Source of the DNA: Chelativorans sp. YIM 93263 | GTDB taxonomy: Bacteria > Pseudomonadota > Alphaproteobacteria > Rhizobiales > Rhizobiaceae | Length of the DNA: 64,000 nucleotides | Assembly (NCBI RefSeq): GCF_028767125.1 | Contig: NZ_JAKCWP010000003.1 | Location: 434,001 to 498,000 of the forward strand | Reading direction: 5' to 3' | Shown: piece by piece, positions 54,343 to 63,008 of the stretch | Layout of the letters: each line of letters opens with the position of its first letter | Position numbering within the stretch: the stretch's first letter is position 1 | Translations under genes and position numbers: made by a program | The notes under the pieces: generated by a model | The model's database searches: none | What the model saw: only the letters and a program-made list of their open reading frames with translations | Told to the model about the DNA's origin: nothing

Positions 54343-55038
54343 ATGGAAACGAACAAGCTGCAGACGCTGGATCGCGGGATCGTGGCGCTGCGGCGGGTGG
54401 CGGACAGCGCCGAGGGATTGAGTATTGCCGAGCTTGCCGCGGCACTCGGCGTACACCGGGCCATCGCCTATCGCATCGTCGGCACGCTGGAGGCGCACGG
54501 CATGGTCCATCGCCGGCCGGACGGACGCGTTATGCTCGGCAGCGGCGCCTTGACGCTCGCGGCGCAATTCGATGGCCATCTGCGTGGCCACGCGCGCCCG
54601 TTGATCGAGGCCTTGGCCGAAGAGGCAAGGGCCGCCGCCTTTCTTTCGGTCGCGCAGGGAGAGGAATGCGTGGCGGTTCTCGCCGCCGAGCCCCGGGAGG
54701 CTTTTCTCAATATCAATTACCGCGTCGGAAGCCGGCATCCCCTGAACGTCGGTGCCGCCGGCATCGCCATCCTGGCGGGACGCGAACCGCACCCGGACGA
54801 CATGGAGGCGGTGCAGCGCGCCCGGCGGCAGGGCTATAGCGTAACGCGCGGAGAACTGCAGCGCGGAGCCGTAGGGCTCGCCAGCCCCGTTCCCCTTTCG
54901 CGTGCGCTTCATCCGGGGCTGGAATGCTCCGTCGGCGTGGTTGCGATGGAGGATCTCGACATCGAGAACGCCGCGAGCATTACCATGGCGCGGGCCGCGG
55001 ATCTCGCCCGACTGATGGGGAAGCCGGAGAATTCCTGA
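54343..55038 (+). CDS. IclR-family transcriptional regulator, divergent from the P450
   Basis: A 231-residue regulator with an N-terminal winged helix (about 8-65, LSIAELAAALGVHRAIAYRI) and an IclR effector domain. The ATG at 54343 has GGGAG upstream; an earlier ATG at 54265 would run through the probable operator. It is divergent from the P450-TRAP operon, which it most likely controls. Confidence 0.88.
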   Translation: METNKLQTLDRGIVALRRVADSAEGLSIAELAAALGVHRAIAYRIVGTLEAHGMVHRRPDGRVMLGSGALTLAAQFDGHLRGHARPLIEALAEEARAAAFLSVAQGEECVAVLAAEPREAFLNINYRVGSRHPLNVGAAGIAILAGREPHPDDMEAVQRARRQGYSVTRGELQRGAVGLASPVPLSRALHPGLECSVGVVAMEDLDIENAASITMARAADLARLMGKPENS

Positions 55039-55084
55039 CGGCGTTAGAAGATCGTGAGGGCAAAGCAGATGCCCCGCGCAGACG

Positions 55085-56548
55085 CTAAACGGCGATCTCG
55101 ACGTCCTTCCCTTCATGCCTGAAACGCGCCGTTGCTGGGTCGAAGCGGTAGTCGCTCTCGTAGTCCTCGGCATCGCGCGCGAGGCGGTCGACGGCCGAGA
55201 TGATGAAATCGGCCTTTTGATCGCTCAGGAGATAGCTCAGATTGAGCCGCACCCAGCCCGGCTTGCGGATTTCCTCGCCCGAACGGATCGCATCTCGCAG
55301 TTCCGCGGATTGTGCCTCGTCGATCTCCAGCAGGCGATGCGCATAAGGCCCGGCGCAAGCACAGCCGCCGCGTGCCTGAATGCCGTGAACGTCACTCAGC
55401 ATGCGGGTGAAAAGCTGATGGTGCAGGAGGCTCCCGTTGCGCCGCCGCACGCGGAAGGAAAAGATCGGCAAGCCTGGCGCGTCCAACCGGCCCAGAAGCT
55501 CTATGTGCGGGTTTCTTGCCCAGGTCGCCAGCGCGCGCTCGCGCAATTCGCGGTCTTGCCGGTCGATAAAGTCCTGGCCGAGCACCTGTTTGATCATAAC
55601 GGTCAAGGCGGCCCGGATGTCGCCGATCACGTTCGGCGTTCCCGCCTCTTCCCGCGCGCTGATGGACTCCGAATAATCGTGCCCCCAGGGCGAAACGAAG
55701 GTGACCGAGCCGCCGCCGGGCATGGAAGGCCGGGGCTCGCGCGCGATCTCGTCGCGCAGAACAAGCACGCCGGACGCCCCAGGCCCGCCCGGGAACTTGT
55801 GCGGTGAAAAAACGATCGCGTCCTTGGCGCAATCGGTGCCGGGACGCATGTTCATCGAAAGGTACGGCGCGCCGCCGGCATAATCCCAGATTGCCAGAGC
55901 GCCGTTTGCCTTCAGGACCCGCGTGACCGCGTCGGTATCGGTCACGATACCGGTCACGTTGGAGGCAGCCGAAAAAACGCCGACTTTCAGCGCCTTTGCG
56001 CCGTGTTCTTTCAAAGCGGACTCAAGCGCGGCGCGATCGGGCCCGCCATTCGACCCCTCCGGGATTTCGACGATCTCCGCACCGCTTTCGCGCCAGGGCA
56101 GGATGTTGGAATGGTGCTCATAGGGTCCCATGAAAACCACGGCGCCCTGCCCCGCGCTTGCGGTCTGCGCCACCTGCAACAGGCTGGCCAGACGGTTTAT
56201 TCCGGCCGTCGCGCCCGAGCCGGTGAAAACCACGCTGGTGTCGCTATCGGCGCTGGCGACGCGGTGGATTACCGCGCGCGCTTCGCGGCGCAGGCGCGTG
56301 CAGAATGCGCCGCAGTAAGAGGCTTCCGTGTGGCTGTTGGCATAGAACGGCAGCACTTTCTCGCGCAGGAAATCCTCCACCTGGGCCAGCGCCCGTCCCG
56401 ACGCCACGTAATCGGCATAGACGAGCGTTTTCGGCCCACAGGGACCGTCGATAACGGCATTCTCGCCAATCAGGCCAGCGCGGAGGAAAGCCGGCAGATC
56501 TTCCCGGTTTAAACTCCCGCAGAAAGCATCCAAAACTTGATCCCGCAT
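55085..56548 (-). CDS. Class V PLP enzyme, cysteine desulfurase-like
   Basis: A 487-residue PLP enzyme of the class V/NifS fold. The PLP lysine is in SPHKFPGGPGASGV, and a cysteine-rich loop RGGCACAGPYAH stands at the position of the catalytic cysteine of SufS/CsdA-type enzymes. It is longer than typical desulfurases (about 400), with extra residues at both ends. The ATG at 56548 follows GGGAG. It has no Isc/Suf partners nearby, so a role in cysteine or selenocysteine use, or another amino-acid reaction, cannot be separated. Confidence 0.82.
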   Translation of the reverse strand: MRDQVLDAFCGSLNREDLPAFLRAGLIGENAVIDGPCGPKTLVYADYVASGRALAQVEDFLREKVLPFYANSHTEASYCGAFCTRLRREARAVIHRVASADSDTSVVFTGSGATAGINRLASLLQVAQTASAGQGAVVFMGPYEHHSNILPWRESGAEIVEIPEGSNGGPDRAALESALKEHGAKALKVGVFSAASNVTGIVTDTDAVTRVLKANGALAIWDYAGGAPYLSMNMRPGTDCAKDAIVFSPHKFPGGPGASGVLVLRDEIAREPRPSMPGGGSVTFVSPWGHDYSESISAREEAGTPNVIGDIRAALTVMIKQVLGQDFIDRQDRELRERALATWARNPHIELLGRLDAPGLPIFSFRVRRRNGSLLHHQLFTRMLSDVHGIQARGGCACAGPYAHRLLEIDEAQSAELRDAIRSGEEIRKPGWVRLNLSYLLSDQKADFIISAVDRLARDAEDYESDYRFDPATARFRHEGKDVEIAV

Positions 56549-56755
56549 TGCAGAACTCCCGAAACGAGCATCCCTATTCCCGGGAAAGATTCGCACAGGA
56601 TGCGGTAATCATGGCCACCTATTTTTTGACTTTTTGCACCTTCCGTTGGTCACATGAACGATAACATCGAGAACTGTCGTTCAGTATTCTCTCAGAAACC
56701 GAGAGCGCCTTTCACCCCCATTGCCGGCCGGCACCGCTGCCCTACTTGCCGGTAC

Positions 56756-56941
56756 ATGGCAAATTACGACAAACGACAGGATGAAGACGGGCAGTGGGAA
56801 GTCTTCGACGGCGACAATGATCGCGTCGTGAGCGTCGACGGATTGCCGCTCTCCGGGCTCGATGAAGACGAGGCCGATGAGGCTATCCGGCAACTGAGTA
56901 GAGGTGAGCTATCGCCGGATACCAGTCCGGAATCTCCGTAG
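56756..56941 (+). CDS. Small acidic protein of unknown function, 61 residues
   Basis: A short, very acidic protein (start MANYDKRQDEDGQWEVFD, then GLPLSGLDEDEADEAIRQL). From memory, similar small proteins of this shape occur in Rhizobiales with no known function. The frame opens at 56654, but the 34 residues before M look non-coding, so I prefer 56756; neither has a good ribosome site. It converges with the dgoA-like gene. Confidence 0.6.
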   Translation: MANYDKRQDEDGQWEVFDGDNDRVVSVDGLPLSGLDEDEADEAIRQLSRGELSPDTSPESP

Positions 56942-56945
56942 CCGG

Positions 56946-57578
56946 TTAGATGCCGAACACTTCGTCGTAGACGGCCACCGCGGCGCGGGCCTTTTCGCCG
57001 ACTTCGGCTGCGCTGGCGCCGGGCGTGTAGAGGCTGGAGCCAAGGCCGAAGGTGCGCACGCCGATCTGCGCATAATCCTCAAAATTTTTCTCCGACACAC
57101 CGCCAACGGCGCCGACCGGCACATAATCGGGCAGAACGGCCATGATCGCCTTGATGCCGCCGGGCCCGAGGGCCGAGGCCGGAAAGAACTTGAGAGCGGA
57201 GGCCCCTGCGCGAACCGCTGTCAAGGCCTCGGTTGCGGTGAAGACACCAGGCATGGTCGCCATGCCGAACTCGGCTGCACGGTGAATCACGGCCGGCTCG
57301 ACATTGGGGCTGACCATGAGATTGCCGCCAACGTCAGAAAGACGTTCAAGGTCATCTTCGGTCAGCACGGTGCCTGCGCCGATCAGTACGTGGTCCGGCG
57401 CAAGGCGGCGGGCGGCCTCGATGGAATGGAACGGATCGGGGGAATTGAGCGGTACCTCGATCGCCTCGAAACCCGCTTCGAGCAGCACTTCGGCGATCGC
57501 CGGCGCTTCTTCGGGTTTCAGTCCGCGCAGGATGGCGACGAGGTCACGACGAAGTTTCGGCCAGACGATCCGGCTCAT
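56946..57578 (-). CDS. dgoA: 2-dehydro-3-deoxy-6-phosphogalactonate aldolase
   Basis: A 210-residue class I aldolase of the KDPG/KDPGal family. The Schiff-base lysine lies in ALKFFPASALGPGGIKA, and the glutamate region reads VAILRGLKPEEA. It cleaves 2-dehydro-3-deoxy-6-phosphogalactonate to pyruvate and glyceraldehyde-3-phosphate. The start follows AAAGGAG. It overlaps dgoK as ATGA and is last in the sugar operon. Confidence 0.9.
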   Translation of the reverse strand: MSRIVWPKLRRDLVAILRGLKPEEAPAIAEVLLEAGFEAIEVPLNSPDPFHSIEAARRLAPDHVLIGAGTVLTEDDLERLSDVGGNLMVSPNVEPAVIHRAAEFGMATMPGVFTATEALTAVRAGASALKFFPASALGPGGIKAIMAVLPDYVPVGAVGGVSEKNFEDYAQIGVRTFGLGSSLYTPGASAAEVGEKARAAVAVYDEVFGI

Positions 57579-58498
57579 GTAGCACTCCTTTCCGGCCACA
57601 GGGCGAGAGCCGCACTGTAGAGTCCACGCCTTACAAGATCGTGACCATCCAAGATTCCGCACCCTACTCCAGCGACGGAAAGTGCCGTCTCGTAAGCCCC
57701 TGCTTGTGCGCCGCTGGCAATCAGCGTCGCTGCCGCGTCGCCCTGAAGCGCCTCGCGCGTGGCGGCGATCTCCGCGCCAATAAGCAAGCCGGAAAGCCGC
57801 GCCCTTGCATCCGGAGCGTCATTGGCGAGCAGTGACGCAGCGCGAATGGAAAACAATCGCCCGGTCAATGCGGTTCCGCCCAACATCTCCGACACCGCAT
57901 CGGCAAAGGCCGGCGATGTGCTGTCGCCGGTGCCTTTCGCGATCATGTCTGCGAGCACGGAATGCCCGGTCATGAGGGCGAAGAGCTCGCCCGTCATGAA
58001 GGTCGTGAATTCGGTCAGCCGCCCCTCCTGCAGCCGCACCCACTTGGAGTGCGTTCCCGGAAGACAGAACAGGCCGGACCGCCGCCCTTCGGCACAAGCA
58101 CCGGCAAGCTGTGTTTCCTCGCCGCGCATCACATCCTCGCGGCCCTTCCGGCGCTGGCAGACGCCGGGAAGGATGCGCACGTCCCGTTGCGCTTCTTCCA
58201 CGCGCACAGCTTTCGCGTGGAGTGCATCGAGCTGTGCAGGTGTGTCGAGGTAAGCGGCTTCCTTCCATGCGCCGCGCGCACCCGCCATGCCGGTCACGAC
58301 GACCGGAAGATCGGCCGGCGCGTCGAGCCCTTTCAGGTGCTCCTCGATTACGGCGTTGAAGCTGTGGTCAGGCAGGCAGGTGCGCATGCCCTGCCCGCTC
58401 GATCTTTCCGCCAGAACGCCGCCACTCGCATCGAGCAGCCACAAGCGGAAATTGGTGGTGCCCCAATCCGCCGCCGCGCAAAAAGGCGCAGTGATCAT
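57575..58498 (-). CDS. dgoK: 2-dehydro-3-deoxygalactonokinase
   Basis: A 307-residue kinase of the DgoK family. The N-terminal phosphate motif is ADWGTTNFRLWLLD, and GTHSKWV and MTGELFALMTGHSVL are family segments. It phosphorylates 2-dehydro-3-deoxygalactonate for the aldolase encoded next. It overlaps both neighbours as ATGA. Confidence 0.92.
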   Translation of the reverse strand: MITAPFCAAADWGTTNFRLWLLDASGGVLAERSSGQGMRTCLPDHSFNAVIEEHLKGLDAPADLPVVVTGMAGARGAWKEAAYLDTPAQLDALHAKAVRVEEAQRDVRILPGVCQRRKGREDVMRGEETQLAGACAEGRRSGLFCLPGTHSKWVRLQEGRLTEFTTFMTGELFALMTGHSVLADMIAKGTGDSTSPAFADAVSEMLGGTALTGRLFSIRAASLLANDAPDARARLSGLLIGAEIAATREALQGDAAATLIASGAQAGAYETALSVAGVGCGILDGHDLVRRGLYSAALALWPERSAT

Positions 58499-60030
58499 GA
58501 GCCTCCGCCGTTCCGAAGATCTTCGGGAAGCAGATCCGCCGGGATGTCCTGGAAGGCGACCGGACGTAGAAAGCGGCGGATGGCCAGGGTGCCGACCGAG
58601 GTGGTCGAAACGTTGGTGCTCGCCGGGTATGGCCCGCCATGCATCATCGCGTCACTGACTTCGACGCCGGTGGGGAAGCCGTTGGCGATCAGCCGGCCCG
58701 CCTTGCGGGCGAGGATCGGCATTAGGCTGGAGGCGAGCGCCGTATCGGCGTCGTCCATGTGCAGTGTGACCGTAAGCTGCCCTTCCAGACCGCTGGCGAT
58801 CTCGCGCATCTGGTCCTCGTCCTTTGCGCGAACGACAATGCCGAGCGGCCCGAAGACCTCGTGTTGCAGGTCGGGATTGGCCAGCCAATCATCCCCTGTC
58901 GCTTCCAGAAGGTCAGGCCCGGCATTGCGGCCTTCGGCCTTGGAGGCAAGGCGAGCCTGCGCACAGCCGAGGCCGGAAAGCTTATCGCGACTACGCCGGT
59001 AAGCGTCCGCGATCCCCGCCGTTAACATCGGCTGCTCGAGCACGTTTTCGAGCGCGGATTGGGCGGCACCGACGAAGGTGTCCGCATTCTCCCCGTCAAG
59101 CGCAATCGCCACACCCGGATTGGTGCAGAACTGGCCGACCCCCATGGAGAGCGAACCGGCCCATCCTTCTGCGATCTTCTCGCCGCGCGCGCCGAGGGCG
59201 GAGGGCAGCAGGAACTGCGGATTGACCGAGCCAAGCTCGCCGAAGAAGGGAATGGGCTCGGGCCTCTTGCTTGCCAGGTCGAAGAGCGCACGCCCGCCGC
59301 CGAGCGAACCGGTGAACCCGACGGCGCGCACCAGCGGATGTGTGACGATTGCCTCGCCGGCTTCGTTGGTGTTGCTTTGAATGAGTGAGAAGACGCTGGG
59401 ATTCTGGCCAGTTTTCTCGATAGCCATGGCGATCGCTTCGGCAACGAGTTCACCCGTACCCGGATGAGCCGGGTGGCCCTTGACGATTACCGGGCAGCCG
59501 GCGGCCAAGGCAGACGCCGTGTCTCCGCCGGCCGTGGAGAAGGCGAGCGGGAAATTGGATGCGCCAAACACGCCGACCGGGCCGATGGGAAGCTGCATCA
59601 GCTTCAGGTCCGGCTTGGGCGCGGGCTTGCGCTCGGGGTCCGCCGGGTCATGGCGGCGGTCGAGGTAGTCGCCCTTTTCGATATGCTTTGCAAAGAGGCG
59701 AAGCTGCCCGGTTGTCCGCCCTCGCTCTCCGTTAATACGCGCCTCCGGCAGACCGCTCTCCTGCGTGGCGATCTCGGTGATCGCCTCGGCACGTGCTTCG
59801 ATCTCATCGGCAATCGCATTGAGAAAAGCAGCACGGACCGCGCGAGTGGACGGGCCGTAGGTCCAGAAGGCCTCCTCTGCGGCTTTCGCGGCACGGTCCA
59901 CATCAGCGGAAGAGCCGACCGCAAAGCTGTGTGAGGGGCCCATTACCGGATCGGAGGCGAAGGTCTTGTCACCGCCGACCCATTCACCGGCAATCAAGTG
60001 TTTTCCGCGGGGCTGAAAGCTTTCGGGCAT
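58495..60030 (-). CDS. 2,5-dioxovalerate (2-oxoglutarate semialdehyde) dehydrogenase
   Basis: A 511-residue aldehyde dehydrogenase. The nucleophile Cys lies in GQFCTNPGV, the glutamate region is PFFGELGSVNPQFLLP, and the start MPESFQPRGKHLIAGEWVGG matches the 2-oxoglutarate semialdehyde dehydrogenase branch. It gives 2-oxoglutarate as the end of the L-arabinose oxidative route. The start follows AAGGAG; the stop overlaps dgoK as ATGA. Confidence 0.9.
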   Translation of the reverse strand: MPESFQPRGKHLIAGEWVGGDKTFASDPVMGPSHSFAVGSSADVDRAAKAAEEAFWTYGPSTRAVRAAFLNAIADEIEARAEAITEIATQESGLPEARINGERGRTTGQLRLFAKHIEKGDYLDRRHDPADPERKPAPKPDLKLMQLPIGPVGVFGASNFPLAFSTAGGDTASALAAGCPVIVKGHPAHPGTGELVAEAIAMAIEKTGQNPSVFSLIQSNTNEAGEAIVTHPLVRAVGFTGSLGGGRALFDLASKRPEPIPFFGELGSVNPQFLLPSALGARGEKIAEGWAGSLSMGVGQFCTNPGVAIALDGENADTFVGAAQSALENVLEQPMLTAGIADAYRRSRDKLSGLGCAQARLASKAEGRNAGPDLLEATGDDWLANPDLQHEVFGPLGIVVRAKDEDQMREIASGLEGQLTVTLHMDDADTALASSLMPILARKAGRLIANGFPTGVEVSDAMMHGGPYPASTNVSTTSVGTLAIRRFLRPVAFQDIPADLLPEDLRNGGGS

Positions 60031-60072
60031 GGTGCACTCCTTGATTGTCTGTAGGGGCAGTTGGGGGTCTGT

Positions 60073-60996
60073 CTATTCGTGAAAGGCCTCGACGTCCACA
60101 GTCCGGCCGGAAAGAAAAGAGTCCGCCACGAGTTGCAGCGGGGCGGGGTCGACATCGCTTTCGCCTGACTTCAGGAGCTCGGCGAAGCGGTGATAGATGC
60201 CCTCATATTCCGCCTCGAGCCCGCCATCCTGCCCCTGACCAACAACGGACATCTTTGAGCCACCTTCGGTCAGCGTGAGTTGGCCGGCATCCGTCTCGAT
60301 ACGGATGTCCCAGGTCTGGGGCCCTTCTTGCCGCCAGTCGAAATCGGCGGCCACGTCGAAACCTGCTTGGCTGCGCATTTTCAGCTGCGCGGCAATCGGC
60401 ATTTGTACGTTTTTGGGCACCTGCAACACGGCTTCAGTGACGAAGACCGGCGGCACGATGGCCGTCAGGATCGAAAGCGCGTTGATGCCGGGATCAAACA
60501 CGCCGAACCCGCCGGCTTCCCAGATCCAGGCCTGGCCGGGATGCCAGCGCCGCACATCTTCCTTCCAGATGATCTCGACATGGCGGATTGTCTTGCCGGC
60601 AAGCCACTGCCGCGCCGGCTCAACGCAGGGCGCGAAGCGCGAATGCCATGTCGCGAAGAGCGAGACGTTGTGCTGCCCTGCAAGCTCGGCCAGCGCATCG
60701 ACCTCGCCCAGCGTCGCGCCGGGCGGCTTTTCCAGGAGCACATGGCGGCCGGCCTTTATGCTTGCAACGGCCATGTTGTAACGCACGGAAGGCGGCGTGC
60801 AGAGCGCGACCGCCGGAATGTCGGGGCGCTCCCGCAGCATGGTCTCGAGGTCGGTGTAGTTCTCCACCACATCGACCTTGCCGTGCCGGCTTACGGCAGC
60901 GGCCAATTCGAACTGGGTGGACGCCTCTATGACCGGCAGGTGCTGGTCCCGCGCAATCTTGCCGATGCCGACAACGGCGATCTTGGTGCCGTTCAT
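60073..60996 (-). CDS. Gfo/Idh-family L-arabinose/D-galactose 1-dehydrogenase
   Basis: A 307-residue oxidoreductase. The N-terminal Rossmann motif is VVGIGKIARDQHLPVIEA, and KEDVRRWHPGQAWIWEAGG and EKPPGATLGEVD are close to the Azospirillum L-arabinose dehydrogenase as I recall it. Such enzymes oxidise both L-arabinose and D-galactose to lactones with NAD(P)+, which explains why arabinose and galactose branch genes sit together. The start follows AGGGAG. No lactonase gene is seen in the window. Confidence 0.88.
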   Translation of the reverse strand: MNGTKIAVVGIGKIARDQHLPVIEASTQFELAAAVSRHGKVDVVENYTDLETMLRERPDIPAVALCTPPSVRYNMAVASIKAGRHVLLEKPPGATLGEVDALAELAGQHNVSLFATWHSRFAPCVEPARQWLAGKTIRHVEIIWKEDVRRWHPGQAWIWEAGGFGVFDPGINALSILTAIVPPVFVTEAVLQVPKNVQMPIAAQLKMRSQAGFDVAADFDWRQEGPQTWDIRIETDAGQLTLTEGGSKMSVVGQGQDGGLEAEYEGIYHRFAELLKSGESDVDPAPLQLVADSFLSGRTVDVEAFHE

Positions 60997-61088
60997 GCTA
61001 CGTATCTCCCTCTACTTCCGGGACACTCATTGCCCCTCTCTTGCAAATTCTAAGGACGTGAGCATGGCTCAAGCCCAAGAATTCGCTT

Positions 61089-61200
61089 TCTCTCCCGCAA
61101 GGGGAGAGATGGAGCGCTGCTACACACACTCCGCAAATCGCCATGCTCGGCGATTAACTGCGTGTGTGCGGCTGCGTTGTCTCCCCTTGGGGGGCAAACC
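61089..61200. repeat. Nested palindromic intergenic repeat, RIME-like
   Basis: The element contains a hairpin with arms TCTCTCCC and GGGAGAGA (61089-61109), an inner pair AATCGCC/GGCGATT (61136-61155) flanked by CACACAC and GTGTGTG, and a right end TCTCCCCTTGGGG that is an imperfect inverse of the left end. The layout resembles rhizobial intergenic mosaic elements; other copies in this window were not found. It fills the gap between the dehydrogenase and dehydratase genes. Confidence 0.5.
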
Positions 61201-61204
61201 TTCT

Positions 61205-62950
61205 TTAATGCGACTCCCGCGCCACCGGATGGCCGCGGCAGCCCTTCAAAAAGTCGAAGTCAGCGCCCGTATCCGCGCCCTGCACGTGGTCGTGGAAGAG
61301 CTGGGCGTAACCGCTCTTCGGGCGGTCAATTGCCGGCTTCCACTCCGCCAGGCGCCTTTCCAGTTCCGCATCGGTGATATCGAGATGCAAACGGCGGCTG
61401 GGAACGTCCAACTCGATCATGTCGCCATTGCGCACCACTGCGAGCGGGCCGCCCACCGCCGCTTCCGGGGAGGTGTGAAGGATCACCGTGCCATAGGCCG
61501 TGCCTGACATGCGTGCGTCCGAAATGCGGATCATGTCGGTAATACCCTTCTTCAGCACCTTGGGCGGCAGGCCCATATTGCCGACTTCGGCCATACCGGG
61601 ATAACCCTTGGGCCCGCAATTCTTCAGCACGAGAATGCAGGTCTCATCGACCTCAAGCGTCTCGTCATTGATCTTGGCCTTGTAGTCGTCGATGTCCTCG
61701 AAAACGACGGCGCGGCCGCGATGATGCATCAGATGTGGCGAGGCGGCCGACGGCTTCAGAACCGCCCCTTTGGGCGCCAGATTGCCGCGCAGCACGGCGA
61801 TCCCCCCTTGCTGCGTTAGCGCCTTTTCGACCGGACGGATGACGTCCTCGTTCCAGTTCTTGACGTCCTTGACCTCGTCCCAGATCGGGCCGCCCGAGAC
61901 CGTGAGGGCATCCTTGTGGAGCTTGCCGCCCTCTCCGAGCATCCTGATGACGACGGGCAGGCCGCCGGCATAAAAAAACTCCTCCATCAGGTACTTGCCG
62001 GAAGGCATTAGGTTCACAATGGTGGGGATATCGCGGCCATGCCGGTCCCAATCATCTAGCGTCAGGTCAACGCCGATGCGGCCGGCCAGCGCCAGCAGGT
62101 GAACGACGGCGTTTGTAGAGCCGCCAATCGCCCCGTTGACGCGTATAGCGTTCTCAAACGCTTCGCGGGTAAGGATATCGGAGGGCTTAAGCTCGTCCTT
62201 GACCATGTCGACGATGCGCCGGCCCGACAGATGCGCCATGACGCGGCGGCGGCTGTCGACGCCCGGGATAGCGGCATTGCCGGAAAGTGCCATGCCGAGC
62301 GCCTCGGCCATCGACGCCATGGTGGAGGCGGTGCCCATGGTGTTGCAAGAGCCCGGCGATCGGCTCATGGCTTGCTCGGCCTCGAGAAAATCCTCGTTGC
62401 TCATATCGCCGGCCTTGATGGCCTCGGACATCTGCCAGAGCGCCGTGCCGGAGCCCACGCGTTCGCCGCGGAACCAGCCATTGAGCATCGGCCCGCCGGA
62501 AACGACGATGGAGGGCAGATCGGTGCTGGCCGCGCCCATGAGCAGCGCCGGGGTTGTCTTGTCGCAGCCGGCAAGCAGAACGACCCCGTCAAGCGGATTG
62601 GCGCGTAGCGCCTCCTCCACGTCCATTGCCGTCATGTTGCGATACATCATGGCGGTGGGACGCAGGGAGCTTTCACCGGGCGAGAACACCGGAAATTCGA
62701 GCGGCAGGCCGCCTGCCTCGTATATGCCGTGCTTCACGCGTTCGGCGAGATCGCGCAGATGCGCATTGCAGGGTGTGAGCTGGGACCAGGTGTTGCAGAT
62801 GCCGATCACCGGCCGCCCGTCGAAGAGGTCTGCGGGCAGGCCCTGATTCTTCATCCAGGAGCGGTGGTAAATGTGGTCGCGCGTGGTCCCGCCGAACCAC
62901 TCCTGCGAGCGCAGCTTGCGTGGCCAGGGCTTCGGGGTGAAAGCATTCAT
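61205..62950 (-). CDS. IlvD/Edd-family sugar-acid dehydratase, probable L-arabonate dehydratase
   Basis: A 581-residue dehydratase of the IlvD/Edd family. Family cysteines are seen in GICNTWSQLTPCN, LLAGCDKTTPAL and SPGSCNTMGTASTM, which hold an iron-sulfur cluster. The branch near L-arabonate/D-galactonate-type dehydratases fits the context; it would make 2-dehydro-3-deoxy-L-arabonate and perhaps also act on galactonate. The ATG at 62950 follows GGAAAGGA. It is followed by the palindromic repeat. Confidence 0.87.
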   Translation of the reverse strand: MNAFTPKPWPRKLRSQEWFGGTTRDHIYHRSWMKNQGLPADLFDGRPVIGICNTWSQLTPCNAHLRDLAERVKHGIYEAGGLPLEFPVFSPGESSLRPTAMMYRNMTAMDVEEALRANPLDGVVLLAGCDKTTPALLMGAASTDLPSIVVSGGPMLNGWFRGERVGSGTALWQMSEAIKAGDMSNEDFLEAEQAMSRSPGSCNTMGTASTMASMAEALGMALSGNAAIPGVDSRRRVMAHLSGRRIVDMVKDELKPSDILTREAFENAIRVNGAIGGSTNAVVHLLALAGRIGVDLTLDDWDRHGRDIPTIVNLMPSGKYLMEEFFYAGGLPVVIRMLGEGGKLHKDALTVSGGPIWDEVKDVKNWNEDVIRPVEKALTQQGGIAVLRGNLAPKGAVLKPSAASPHLMHHRGRAVVFEDIDDYKAKINDETLEVDETCILVLKNCGPKGYPGMAEVGNMGLPPKVLKKGITDMIRISDARMSGTAYGTVILHTSPEAAVGGPLAVVRNGDMIELDVPSRRLHLDITDAELERRLAEWKPAIDRPKSGYAQLFHDHVQGADTGADFDFLKGCRGHPVARESH

Positions 62951-63008
62951 GCGTTTCTGTTTCCTTTCCAAGTCCGCTGCCCGGAGGTGCGGGTTAAGTG
63001 AATAGGAG

